A DNA stretch of 64,000 bases from Craterostigma plantagineum (lineage: Eukaryota; Streptophyta; Magnoliopsida; Lamiales; Linderniaceae). Made by a program: the position numbers and the translations under genes. Shown one piece after another: positions 34,282 through 47,424 of this stretch (its first letter is position 1; every line of letters begins with the position of its first letter). The stretch covers positions 3,286,001 through 3,350,000 of the forward strand of contig JAPQWV010000050.1 in the NCBI GenBank assembly GCA_027422505.1. The letters are read 5' to 3'. The notes below the pieces were generated by a model, which was not told where the DNA came from, made no database searches, and was given only the letters and a program-made list of their open reading frames with translations.

Positions 34282-35330
34282 CCGATTTTGATACACGCTT
34301 GGAGTCAATGATTTTTGTTGCGGTTTTGGTCTGTGTTCCCACAATTATGTTTAACATTTAAATTTGGAAAATCCCTTATGCCGTTTCAGTAGTGCAAACA
34401 CTGGTCGTGTAAAACTTCGGTAGTGCACACAGTGGCCGGAGCTTAATCAGACTTCAGTCACTCATCATCTTGCAGCTATCAAGAAACAATCTCTCCGGCG
34501 CCATAAATCCCATCTTAGGCCAACAGCTTGACTTCAATAAAAAGACATCTTATTAAATTCCCGATTTTGATTATATTATAAACGTTTTCATTGGGAATCA
34601 ATGATTTTTATTGCGTTTTTGGTCTGTGTTTCCATGATTATGTTTAACATTTAAATTTGGAAAATCCCTTATCCCGTTTCAGTAGTGTAAACATTGGTCG
34701 TGCAAAATATCGGTAGTGCAAACATCAGTCGTGGAAAGTATCAGTAGTGCATAAATGGCATAATTTCTGAAATACAATATATTGATGCAGTGAATAATAA
34801 CCTTGGAATTAATCACATATCTTTTTACATAACATTGAGGAGCATGAAATAATATAAACCTATATAATCCATGGCTGGAAAATCCCTTATGCCGTTTCAG
34901 TAGTGTAAACATTGGTCGTACAAAATCTCGGTAGTGCAAACATCGGCCGTGCAAAATCTAAGTAGTGCATAAATGGCATAATTTCTGAAATACAATAAAT
35001 TGATGAGAGAATAATAACTCTGGAATTAATCACATATCATTTTACATAACATTAAGGGGCATGAAAGAATATAAACCGACATAATCCATGGCTGGAAAAT
35101 CCCTTATGCCGTTTCAGTAGTGTAAACATCGGTCATACAAAATCTTGGTAGTGCAAACATCAGCCGTGCAAAATCTCAGTAGTGCATAAATGGCATAATC
35201 TGAAATACAATATATTGATGCAGTGAATAAATAATAACTCTGGAATTAATCACATATCTTTTTACATAACATTAAGAGCATGACATAATATAAACCCACA
35301 TAATGCATGGCAAAGCTACCTGCAAAACAG
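34282..35330 (+). repeat. Tandem satellite of about 217-bp units
   Basis: GGAAAATCCCTTAT-CCGTTTCAGTAGTG-type starts recur at 34,366, 34,659, 34,877 and 35,094; the last two spacings are 218 and 217 bp. Each unit carries AGTAGTG(T/C)AAACA, (G)GTCGTGCAAAAT and AGTAGTGCATAAATGGCATA, then a shared AT-rich body ending CATGGCTGGAAAATCC. It lies between Rep/Hel and Ulp-like B. Confidence 0.85.
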
Positions 35331-35586
35331 AAAATAAAAAAAAATTATGCAAAAGTTATGCAGTATAACTGTTTTATGAGGAATGTTTTTCATCGTCTTG
35401 AGTATTGAAAGAGTACCTTTTCTTCTTACGAGTCTTCGAAATTCTTAATCTGCTTTTTAACTCTGTAGAAGGATGATGGAATTCCAATGGTATCTGATCT
35501 GCAAATTTAAACTATAAGAAATTATCATTATATGAATCAAGTATATTAAATGGATGTTCGATGCCTGTAATGTACAAATCTCTCAC

Positions 35587-38500
35587 CTAAATGTTGTAGA
35601 CTTCATGGTAAACATTATTGACTATTTCATCATCATCATGTTCGTCTTCTTTGAAGCTGGGAATCTTTATTCCTGCCTGTGATGTTGCGCGAGACAATGC
35701 AACGTACAGTTGGCCATGAGTAAATACTGGTTTTGGTAGATATACTCCAACCTTGTTTATACTCTGCCATTGACTCTTGTTAATAGTCATAGCATAGCAG
35801 ACTCGAATCGGAAACTGTTTGCGGCGCAATTTAACTGGTAATGTGGAGTCTGTTGGCGAAAGGACAATTCTTGGAATAAGTACCTTGTTTCCAATATGTG
35901 ATCCTGTAATAATTTCACATTCAATCACTTTATTGCCCATACGTGAAACAGTCATTCTCGTTCCATTACATAAGCCTTCTTTCTGATTGAGATTTCTCAG
36001 CAGCATTACAGGAACTGCCTCTTTCAACAACAGTTTGTGATTTGGAAGACCAGAGAATTCGAGAGTGTTCAGAAAGTCAACTGGATACATGTTTCCAATT
36101 TCACTCTCGTTTCCTGAATTGATTTCTATAGTATCCGAGCTTAAATATTCCGTTGCTTCACCGGAGGACATTGACAACATGTATCTGTTAATCTCATCAA
36201 CTGTTTCATTTGTTTGACTGAGTATTGCCCTATCTCTGAGATATGTGTGATCTGAATTATTTTGTTCGAAATAGTCGTAGACATATTCTGCAATCTCTTA
36301 GACAGTGTTTGTAGAAGCCTGAATAATCATCTCAGTGGGAATTTTCACTACTTCTCTACCGTTTATTGAAGCGGCTGCTGGATTACCATCTCCGACCTGT
36401 AAGACCCAGTTTGCAAAATCTATCTCAGACTGATATATTCTCATATTCTTCTTCAAGGCGTAGCAACGACAATTGTTCCACAAGTATGAACGGTTTATAA
36501 CTGATTCAACAATATCTTGTCGTGTACCCTTTGGAATTACTGGCAATAATTGTCTAAAATCTCCTCCAAGCAGTATAGTTTTTCCTCCAAATGGGATTTT
36601 ATCAGCACCTATGTTTTGAGCTGACATAAGATCCCGTATTGTTCCAGTGCTTCGAAAGCAAATTTGTGTGTCATTGGCGCTTCAGCCCAAATAATCAATT
36701 CTGCACGACGTATGAGGTCCGCTAATAATGTTCCATGACGTATATCGCACATAGAATTCTCACGTGATGTCAGCGGCAACTTGAATCTCGAATGAGCGGT
36801 TCTTCCACCTGGTAACAGTAAGGCCACAATCCCCGACGATGCTACAGGAATTACTATCTTGTTTTCTGACTGCATTTTTTTATTAGCAAATTGTACACAT
36901 AAGTCTTCCCCGTTCCTCCTGGACCATTTAGGAAAAAAAGCTGACCATCATTTGTACTAACTGATTCAGTAACAGCATGAAATATTGCTCTTTGTTCTTC
37001 ATTGAGTGTAGCAATAAGCTCCTCTAGTGTGCTTATGTCAACACGTAAGTCTAATTCGTCCATGAATAATCTGTTTTCAAGATCTGTCAGAATACTATCA
37101 GGCGGAGTTGGCATCCCAGGGAAGTCCGCAAGTGTTTTTGAGTTCTGTTTTAATAACTTCTCTACCTCAATAAGAGTGTAGTTCTGTAATTCCTCTTCAG
37201 AAAGGTCCAAAGACGAAAATGTGAACAAACGTCTTTGTCTCCATATTATATCTTCCGACAGAGATTTCCAGAAACTATTCCATAATCGTATGGGATCTGT
37301 TATTTCGCAGTATGTCAGCAGTGTGGCAAATAAATGTCGTAGTTGATTTGGAGTTGCCCATCGGTCAGCTTCCTCCATAGCTTGATGCCATTCAGAATCT
37401 CCTTCTAATAATCCTCTTCTGTGACATACTTCTTTGAAACTTTGTAATATATTTCCGTCTACGGTTCGTATATCCTCATAAGAAGTTGGTCCTTTAACAA
37501 CCATGAGCAACATCTTCATGTAGTAAAGTTCACCAGCAGTCGGATGAATATTTACAATTCTTCCAAGAGAAATTCCTCTTTTTCGTGGCTGCCAAGATTT
37601 TTATCATCTTTCCATACGAATCTCGATGGAAGTTGTATGTAAGTGAGAGTCCTTGCTTCTCTATTACGGGAATTTGTTAACATCCATTCAGTAAACATCG
37701 TTTTCCGAACACCATCACGTGTTAGTAAACTCTCCAAATCAACAGCATCATCATAAATAACACTCTGTTGTCCTTCAAGATGTATGGGAAGTCTTTGAAC
37801 AGCTGGCGATCTGTAATGTATCTCAAATTGATATATTCTCCACATAGCTTCGCAAGCAGATAAGTATCTACAGTCAAGATATCTTTTAATTTCGTCACTG
37901 TCATTACTATTTTTTCCAGAGCTATCAACTTTATTGCCTGCTGGATTTGTGTTTTCGATGATCATTGTCGCTTTGTCGACCCCCTGATATAATAATAATT
38001 TACAATACTTTTATTCCTCGTATAAATGTGTTTTGTATTGTTAATACATCTAAATTCCATTGGATCACAAGTTTGTGTTTTATATTTGCTATTTTGAGGT
38101 CAGGCCTTGTGAACTAAAGGAAGGACCATTTATGTTTCGGCTTTATAAATTTTATTTTTGGCCGTTTACGAAGCGACCACCCCCTTTATAATATACTTGA
38201 ATAGGTATTTGATTGCCTTACTTCTATTGCACCATTTGACGTTTATATGAGCATGATATTTTTTCAGAAGTGGTAGATTGTGCGGCACAACATAACTATT
38301 ATCCATGCGGATTTTCTTTTTCATAATATGAATTCTGTCTGTTTTCCGTCGCCGCTATTTCACATAACCATTATCGTCCACTGTAGTCAATTCATTATAC
38401 TGTTTAGGGAACTTTTTTGTGCACCTGAAATTTTCCATACAGGCATTGTTTGGTCTGTCAGGCCCACACGGTCCATGCATCATAAATTATCTGACCAAAT

Positions 38501-40144
38501 AATATCCTTCCTCATCGATATCTCTGTCAGGAATCTCTGCTGATATTAGTGAGTCAACTTCCGAAGGACTTGGATGTCCGTCATGTCCGCTTAGCCAAAT
38601 CAATATATGTGCATGTGGCAAACCTCTTTTCTGGAATTCTGTCGTATACAAAACTGTAAAAAAAAAAGGAACCATTTACGACCGAATAATGTTTCTGAAC
38701 TATTTTGGTTATCATTCGAATAGAATATATAATGCCATTAGAAAAAATACCTGCAATAACAGGTCCAAAAAACAATCCTTTTCGAATGTCAGAAATTAAG
38801 CTGTCCAGTTTTATCCTGAAAACTCGACATTGCAAATCTGGCCTATCATTAGAACTGTCATTGCCATATTTCGCCAAATGGTCTGTAATTTCATCCCAAT
38901 TAGGATTCGCTTTGATTGTGATGAACAGATGTGGATTGTCATACCATCGGCATAAAGCGAGTGCATCATGATAGTTTTCCAACATATATCTGGGAGAACC
39001 AGTGAACGATGATGGTAACACGATCTTCTTTCCAATTGATCTTGCATTTGTCTCTCCCTTTGTTACAGCATCAGCAATATTATTATAAATATTGCTCTCA
39101 ATGTCTTTTGATTATTCCTTATCCAACGCAGTCTTCCTGTTTCAATAGCGGTGTAAGCTCAACATACTGATGAAGCAAGCGTCCAGCTCGAACAATACCT
39201 AGTCCTTCTGATAATCTCGTCTGTATTTGATATGCATAGAATTCACGCATGGTTATGTGACGTCTCTTGATAGGACTCTCCACTTCGTCTGAATACATTA
39301 TTTCGTCATGGAAACCAGACTGCCCAAATGGGAATAGCAATGGATACTGCATGGCCATGAAGGATGGATGTGACTCGCTGATTCTCTGCAGCGGACCATT
39401 TTTGGTCTGAACTATGATGTCTCTTTCTCCGATTGTTTCAGGAAGGTCGCCAACTATCAGTCCAGCAATCTCATCACTGGAGGGAAGTTCATATTGTTTT
39501 CCTCGATCTCCTCGTCCAATTAGTAATATTGATAGTTCGGCAGTTTCGCCCGACTCATATCTGTTCCGCGCGATCCGGAAAAATTTTAGCCAGTTTATTG
39601 CATGCATCCATCATTTCAATAAGTCCAGTAACCACTTCTGTATCCAAATATTCCGAGCTTTTTTTTGGACAACGTACGGTTAGATACTTCATTTGATGTG
39701 TCGTAGATGTAGAGCTGCGCAAATTTTGGGGGATGACCTTCAGCGGGAAGTAATGAACCAATAGTATGACAATTTTGCCCGTGAATTCTATATACGTACG
39801 AACCTGCCCTTGCCTTGACGTTTGTGTCTATTTTTGCACCCATTGATGTGAATGAAAGGATTGAGTTATAGACCCTTATAGATTGCCGGAAAGATCTATC
39901 GGATAACTTTTCTCGCAAGATACAATGGAGGTTCTGCAAGAGGAGGGAGTGAAACCCTTCCTTGACTACAGCACAGGGAAAAAACTGATTTGGCATCATT
40001 GATTTTCCCTTTTACTGATTCTGATTTCCACATCAGTGCATGAAAGTAATAACATTGAGTGATGGTGTCCGTTGTTTTTCCCTGAGAAGTTCTTCTGATT
40101 CTTTCACTTGATACGAAATCTGTTAAAACAAACGCTTTTTTCAT
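35587..40144 (-). pseudogene. Helitron Rep/Helicase (HUH endonuclease + PIF1 helicase), decayed
   Basis: Reading down the minus strand: an N-terminal region (40,144-39,119) with SFTSMGAKIDTNV, IGSLLPAEGHPPKFAQLYIY and MQYPLLFPFGQSGFH. Then the Helitron-like N domain (39,047-38,487) with the HUH motif in QKRGLPHAHILIWL. Then MHGPCGPDRPNNACMENF, an in-frame TAG, and AIKYLFKYIIKG with the paired Tyr. A gap of about 200 bp (possible intron, 37,975-38,180) precedes GVDKATMI. The PIF1 helicase (37,519-35,587) has GPGGTGKT (Walker A), WAEAPM where WDEAPM is normal (Walker B Asp lost), [13 protein letters not shown], then an in-frame TAA at 36,298-36,300, and a C-terminal [11 protein letters not shown]. 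Frameshifts lie near 36,880 and 36,620. Family role: nicking, strand transfer and unwinding in Helitron transposition. Inactive here. Confidence 0.92.
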
Positions 40145-40532
40145 ATTAAAACATCATTTTGGACATTACTACATACACATTTAGAAAGTTGTACTACTGA
40201 CATTTACCTTGTAATGAACTTCGAGGTATCCGTTCATTGTCTCCAAATAATTTTCTATGTCATTATGCGAGAAACGTTTCCTCTTTAATGGCGCTGTTAA
40301 AATATTTGGATATTAAATAAGTATATCAAAGTCCCCATGATATTCGAATCTGGTATGGTAAAATATGTCTAATATTATTGTTGATCAAATTTGTTATACC
40401 ATTCTGAAGATGATCGGTAGAATCATTCATATTTGTCTCTTCGAAAGATTTTCTTCTTCTTTTTTGTTGAATGCTTGCAATACGATCTGCAACATAAAAA
40501 AAAATAGAAGAAGGATGCTATTTTCATAAAAA

Positions 40533-40808
40533 TTATATTGTAATACAAAAACATATGGCGTTACCGAGCTGCAGATCAATTTCGGAATTTTTCTGCATTA
40601 TTGGCATATATTGGTATTGGAAAAATCTTGAGGAGTCTTGTATGTTTTGTGCAAGTGTCTCATAACTCTTTCGCAGATTCCGGCAACGATCATGCTCATT
40701 TTTTGAATGACAGTCCACTTGTTTTGAAATTCTTCCGGTTAAATGATCAAGAAATACAGGTAGCCCATGAAATATCATTTTGACCGAATCTTCAAAATCT
40801 TTCTCCAT
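40533..40808 (-). pseudogene. Possible upstream exon of the Helitron Rep gene
   Basis: An 92-codon minus-strand frame (MEKDFEDSVKMIFHGLPVFL and CRNLRKSYETLAQNIQ) lies 0.4 kb before the first recognisable Rep exon. Charged and low in Cys, with no domain I recognise. Position and strand fit an N-terminal exon, but it could be captured or non-coding sequence. Confidence 0.35.
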
Positions 40809-40819
40809 AACTGATTCTT

Positions 40820-41940
40820 TAATCTTTGCGTCACTATAGATCGATTCCGTGTTGTTATACCGATGTCTATTCAGCGATGATAGTCTAATCCTCTCTTATA
40901 ATGTAAAGTTTAACTTGTATAAAATTTCTCATCTTTATAACTTCCCGTCATCTAACAGCAATTATTAACATTCTCCCAGCTATCTGAGGAGGCACGTTAC
41001 ATATTTATAGTTGTTGTTTCGGCATTAGATGCGTCACATGAGATACAGCTGAATATAATATATCATCGGATATTAAATTGTAACTAATAATGTACTGAAA
41101 AGATTAAATGAAATTTTATTTAATTTTTATACAGTGGTATAATGTTCACCGATAATTGTATTTATTTGTAAATAAAAAGTTTTTTTTTCCTGGAAAATGT
41201 TATGGAGTATTAACTAATGGCATCTGTTTATGTTCTCTTGAATTCCTCAGACATGAAAATAATGATATGTAATTAAATAGATGAAAAATCCACCCTTTTA
41301 ACGATTCAATGTATGTTCGCTACCTTGATGCTATAGTTGATACGAAACATGAAATAATTAATTATATGGAAGTTAACTTAATCGTCATTTTAAGGATACA
41401 ATGCATATTTGGTAGATTACTTAATGCTAATTCATACCAATCATGTAATTGTTCTAATGCTATAATTAATTATCTGGAATGTGATGCGTCAAGCTATCAA
41501 CAACTCAGGCCAGTAGTGCAGATATCTTTTCAGTCACAACGATTCAGTAGTGCAATTGCTCATCCAGTAAATCCCGCAAGTAAAGGTTTTCATCCTTACG
41601 ATTTCAGGACTATAAGTGGTGTGTTTTGGGTCGTGCAGTGTAAGATAAGTCACCATGGTTAATTGAAACTTACCAGTCTAACGATCTAGGGCATCACACA
41701 GCGACTGGATACAGTGCAATAAGAGGCTATGCTTTTTTTGCGGCGAATGTGAATCAAACAGTCTCGTAACATCTAATTTATGGAGTCATTAGATCACATA
41801 ATCTCACAACATAAAGTTACCGTGAAACGACACTATTACGTATACGAATGGTAGAAAATGGGATGAACAAAGTCTCAAGCACACGTTTTCCAATAAACGT
41901 CATCAGATACTTAATTTAAAACATAGAAAAGAATAAAACA
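40820..41940. other. Helitron interior without a recognised gene
   Basis: AT-rich sequence between Ulp-like C and Rep. Motif copies CCAGTAGTGCAGAT (41,511), TTCAGTAGTGCAATT (41,541) and GGTCGTGCAGTG (about 41,630). Confidence 0.5.
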
Positions 41941-41941
41941 T

Positions 41942-44660
41942 TCACTTGATCTCAGACGGCCAATGCCAATACGACAGGAACATAGCGACTGTTAAATACT
42001 TTCTAAATCTAGAGACGTCCAAACTGGCTAGTTCAACCATCGTATCGTTTGCAAACATCAAGGAGAAGGCATTGCGGAGCATGTGTACACTAGAATCTCC
42101 GCTGGGAGAGATAATGATCAAATTGTCAAATTATTAATGTGTTTTAGGCAAATTTTAGAATGACCGAAATATTGATTATAGCCCACATAAGAATATCCTA
42201 TAACAAAAACAAACATTAAATAAATTAAGTATAAAAAAAAGGGAGAACCTGGATGTCTGTTTCGGAATCCCAATATGCTTCTCCACAGTAAATGGGTTTC
42301 CGCAAGTTGGGAGGCGTAAATCTTCTTGGAGAACAACAATGGCAGATTTTATGCTCTCAAAAGCATCGTCTGCAATCTCACTTTCATCAGCAGTCATTGA
42401 ATTAGAGTGTATGGTGGTTAGTTTTTGTGCATTTGGTGAGAAAATGCACATAATCCAATTGATATCGTTAACCATCAGTGGAATCACTACTGTCTCTGAC
42501 CTTCTCCATGGGCACGAAGGCCACGAATCCACCTTACCAAGAACGAATGGCCTAAGACTGACTAAATCTATTTGTCGGTCTGCAGTGTGACGGAGCGTTG
42601 TATATTTGGTAAATGCTGTGTTCATGAATGAGACCTTTTTCCTGCTAGTCGTGCATCGATTTTGCATCTCAATGAAGCCACGCAAGCATTCATCGATATG
42701 CTGTAAAATAGATATAAAGCAAATAAATAATCATTTAGGTAATCAAAGCGTTAAAGTCTCAATAAATTAATGCATGACAAACAAAAGACTTACATAGTCT
42801 CTCAGACAACCACGATCCTTCATAAAAGTATGCAAGAAATCTCTACCGAGATCAGTAATGTAAAGTCCTGGTACTTGTCCGTGGGCCGACATACAACGTA
42901 TCCTTTCCACCGTTTTCGGAAATAAATCTAGCTTCCATGAAATGTGCGCCTTAAGTATTCGGAACTCACGCGAATGTCTTTTGGGCTTCTTGCGTGCAAT
43001 GGATGTACTTTTGTCGGGATATTGCAGTATTTTTGAAGCCAAACGTTGCAAATCGACATTGCGGTGGCTGTTTTTGAATTCATCCAGTGTTACGTTATCG
43101 AAATAATTAGCATCTCCATGAAAGCCGGTCCGTCTCTTTTCATTTTCCTCTTGGACTTCTTTATGTTGCACACTTGGGCCTGCATCTGTTGCTACAGATT
43201 TCACCGATTTATTTGTTCTGCCGTTACAGGTAACAGAACTCACCACTGCAGGGTTCTTTTCCGCTGGGACGTCTTTCTGTTTCAGACTTGGGCCTGGATC
43301 GGTTCCTACTGATTTCACCGATTTATGCCTTCTGCTACTACAGGAAACAGAACTCACCATTGCAGAGTTCTTTTCCAATACGACTTCTTTCCGTTTGACA
43401 CTTGGCCCTACATCGGTTCCTACTGGCTTCGCCGATTGATGCTTTCTGCTACTACAGCCAACAAAATTTACCACTGTAGGGGCCTTTTCCAGCGGGAGTT
43501 CAGGTGTCTCCAAGTTTCGCTGCATTAATAGTCTTGTTCGGGTGTCATCTTGAAAACAACTCATCAAAATGTAAGAAGAGTTACACTCTTCCTTCGTTGG
43601 TTCTAACACAATCTTGTGCACGACTGACGTTGAAACTGCGTTGATTACATCTTCACGTTTAGGAGATGCCTTCTTTTTCCAAGGATTTGTTTTCCAGCGA
43701 CACATTCGAGGGAGCGTTGGATCCACGTCTTCAATCTTGGCTGCAAACTTTGTTGAAACACCAGGCAGATATTCATATGCAAGCACCTAATACAAACAGA
43801 ATAAAATAATCAATTAGCGAGTTAAAGAAGGCAAAAAAGAAGGTACCTTTATAAAAAAAACCATAATCATACAGGCACAAAATAATGTAATTCATATGAA
43901 AGAATACAAAATGAATCTGAAGTACGTGGACAAATCCTCCCAAGGTCAAAGCTCGATACTGCTTTGTTTTCGTCTCTGTAACGCAAGACCTAAACGAAGA
44001 CAGGTCCCTCCTCATCGATTTACGGACCTCATTGTATGCTTCAGTACCCCACGGGTAATTATTAAAATCATCAAAATTGGCAGCTAAATGAAATAATTTA
44101 GGAGGAATAAGCATTCTATCTCTGCCACTTCGTTTGTAGAGAACTTCAGCAGCAAAGATTATGCTCGCAAACTTGAGCTTTTCAATGTTGACTGACACAG
44201 AAGATGAGTGGCTAAGCATGTCTTTAAACTTCTCAATGACATCATCCACACTAACTCTTCTTTTTGTTGGGAAGTGTCTCAAAATGAAACTATCATTCTC
44301 AATAATAGTCCGCGGTTTTGAACATCTCATTCCAGTTAATAAACAAAATTCAGTAGCAGAAAATCGGACAGGCCTTCCTCTCACAAGCATCCACACGTCA
44401 TCAATTCCATTGTCTTTAATCTGACATTGCATCATATACCATATTACCTGACTTGACAGGTTGAAATTTGGAGCATACGCAATTAGGTTTCCAAATTGAG
44501 ACTTCTCAATCATCTCTTTCATCTCTGCTGCATTCAGATTATTTGCAATAATACTGCAGGTCTCTGCATACTCCGAGCATATCGATAATTTGCACGGTAC
44601 AATTCTATCCCGGGGAAGCTCGGTTTCGAATGACATCTGCAGCAAACACATCGGAAACAA
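41942..44660 (-). pseudogene. Ulp-like protease gene C (DUF1985 + repeats + C48); His and Cys both lost
   Basis: The N-terminal exon (about 43,920-44,640) has IVPCKLSICSEY and FSATEFCLLTGMRCSK, then VNIEKLKFASIIFAAEVLY and FDDFNNYPWGTEAY, which is DUF1985. The next exon (42,767-43,786) opens VLAYEYLPGVSTKFAAKIED, then carries three tandem repeats of about 41 residues (CSSR-KS-K-VGTD-GPS-K-KEV, 43,150-43,510) and IRCMSAHGQVPGLYI. The C48 exon (about 42,250-42,700) reads VMVNDINWIMCIF-like sequence, with Asn where copies A, B and D have His (INW against CHW), and the Asp position is also changed (TIHSNS). The last exon (41,942 to about 42,115) reads PSGDSSVHMLRNAF, so Ser replaces Cys. Reading frames are long and open, so it may still be a non-protease protein. 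Confidence 0.7.
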
Positions 44661-45672
44661 TTTATATACTGCAAGCCTACACGGCGAGATTGAAAATTTT
44701 TATAACAGTTGGCAAATACATAATATTTTAGAACAATATATCTCGAAAACACAAACGAATCAGTAACATCATTGAAGAAGAACGAAGCACATCACATACC
44801 CCATCGACAATTATAGCCATTCGTATAAGCGTTCTGTAAGATGGCTAACTCTCCTCGAAATAGATCAATTCGGAAACACTTATAAGATTCGCAAAATACT
44901 CTATACCGTTCGTTTGACTCAATAGAAGACCGATTTTGACCAGGTTTGAATAGGTTGTTCTTTGATTTGGATGACCTAGATGTTTTGATTTGGATGACCT
45001 AGATGTTTTGATTTGGATGACCTAGAAATAATTTGGTTTTAATTTTTTTTTCAAGGTAATTTTCTTTTTTTTATTATTACTTATTGCAGAAGCTCTCGCT
45101 AGCAGTGATTACAAAGAGTAGGTCCCGGTAGGGTTACGACAGTGTAAATATCATTGAAGTATTATGTTTTTTCTGTAAGTTAGTAGCGTTAGTACCCAGG
45201 TCTCACACAGTTGACATCTTATTTTTTTTATAATTTTTGTAACGTGAGAATTGGACATATATTAAGTCCCATGAGCATGAGTGGGAAAAACGGTACAGAA
45301 AATATACATAGATATCATATCATCGTTTTCATTTACAGATACAGAGCTGTTGGCAGTGCAAACTTATATTTCATAAAGGAAATCAGGTCATCAATGTAAA
45401 AATATCTCAATTCAGATCTCATCTAATCTCATAAAAAACACAGTAATTTTTGTGCAATTTGCATAATCAACTTTTATTTGAGGATCAAACCTTTCGATTT
45501 TCGAAGTTTTTATAAAAGTTCTATGTACCAGGTGTAACAGGAATTTCTGTGCAACGCAGAAACCCGACTACCTTTTTAACACCACAGTCATTGTAATAAC
45601 AAAAGTAGACGTTTGATCACATTGCAAGGGAACTTTACATTATAGAGAAATATGAAGTGCACAAACTGCCAC
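44661..45672. other. Helitron interior, gene-free, with a 25-bp tandem repeat
   Basis: Three copies of TTGATTTGGATGACCTAGAT(GTTT) run from about 44,956 to 45,026. No coding sequence is recognised in the rest. A short minus-strand frame at 44,534-44,752 is the continuation of the Ulp C leader region and not a separate gene. Confidence 0.6.
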
Positions 45673-46389
45673 TTATATCCATCTGTTGCATGCGAGAGCT
45701 ACTGTCAGATATTTTCTGAAATCTTCTATCTGACGCTTTGTAATGCCGTAAACGGAATCATCAGAGAATATTAAAGCAAACGCCGAACGCAACACGTACA
45801 CACCACAATCCCCACTGTTCCAGAAGATTAGGATAATGGATCAATAAACAATGCTTGTCCTCAAGTATTTACCCGAGATAAAGATGAAAATATTCTAATC
45901 AAGAGTTAACCGAACACATTAATTTTCCCTGGAGATAGCAATTATTCATAAGATTTAGCACTAGACAATCATATCAATTTTCGACAATCTCAGTAAATCC
46001 CGAACGCCACAAAAATCAACAACTCTCACATGGATTCTCTCAATGCGCTCGAAGTGTTTATGGGTTATACGTGTATACGCTCAAATGAACACTATGAAAC
46101 GATATTACCATAAGCTTGCTAACATATCACATTGCATCCACATAGCGACTCAGTGTACAAATCAATAAGGTCTTTTATTGGGTTGTAATGGGGCTTAGGG
46201 TTTAGGTAGGATATTTTGGAAAAGTAGGTAAAATTATCGGACCGGATAATTATTTAATCGTTAAATCCCACGACTTTCTCATGACGCACGACTACTTCTC
46301 AATATGAGAATCACAATGATCATACTTTCATGCTATAGTTTCTAATTCAAGACAACTCAAAATTCCTCAATACCGACAAAACTAGCACT

Positions 46390-46492
46390 TAATAACTTTT
46401 TTTTTCGAACATATTTTTTTCTTGGTTTTTTTTTCGTATTCGCTTTTTTTTTTCGAATATATTTTTTTTTTCGGATGAATTTTTTTTCGCTA
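46390..46492 (+). repeat. Poly-T / TTCG-rich low-complexity tract
   Basis: Runs of 7-10 T separated by TTCGAA or TTCGGA-like steps. Probably polymerase slippage in the 3' part of the gypsy element. No coding content. Confidence 0.8.
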
Positions 46493-47424
46493 TAACTATA
46501 AGACTCCTAATATCACATATCTGGACTCATTAGTTTATTATCAATTTCGAAATCGTGGAATCTAAGCAATTAATAATTCATCCAATCCGATAGTGGGTTG
46601 AAAAGAAAGCCAAAAGGATATATCTGGGTAAATATAGTGGCTTAAATTCAACAAGAAAAATAAGGCTTAAGGCTCAAACTGGCTCACTAAGCGGATAATA
46701 TTGAAGATAGGGTCAATGTGAGGCCAATGGCTTAATCCTAAGTGCCTTAATCACTTTTGTACACAAAAAGCCGCTAATGATATCAACATGTATAATAGAG
46801 CAAGTTCTAGAATATTCGAAACATATGTGAAGCTCTCGTAAAAAATCTGAGTATAAAGATAAATACTCTTTTTTTTTCTAAAGGCTCAAATGTCACATAT
46901 TAAGTAGGCTTTGTGTCGACTCTTGCGCATTCAGTCTTTAAATCAATTGAAGAAAAAAATTAATCATCCTAATACCAAATAATTATTCCTAATTGTTGCA
47001 TATCGGTTTGCCCGAGACAAGATATTTGTTCATCCACTAACATGAGAAACCTCCCCCACACCTAAACTCTGCATTGTCCTCAATGTAGAATTCTATTGAA
47101 AATAGTAGATAAAATCTAACCCTCATTTTCATTTTAATAATTCAGAGTCTATGTGAAGGAAGCAACAAAAATGATACTAACAAATAAAACTTTCCTGAAA
47201 GTGATGGAGTCGTAGAGGAATTCCGAGCGAGATGATATTTGTTCCAGAGCCTAGTGAGATCTTGTAGAATACTGAGCTGAGAAAAAACCTGCTTAATCAT
47301 CTTTGAAAGCATAATAAAACGGAAATATTGCAATAACAAAATAAAATTGGATAATATTGGGTTGCCTCCCAATGAGCGCTTTTCTTTAACGTCTTTGGCT
47401 AGACGTAGTCTCCGTTCTTCGAGT

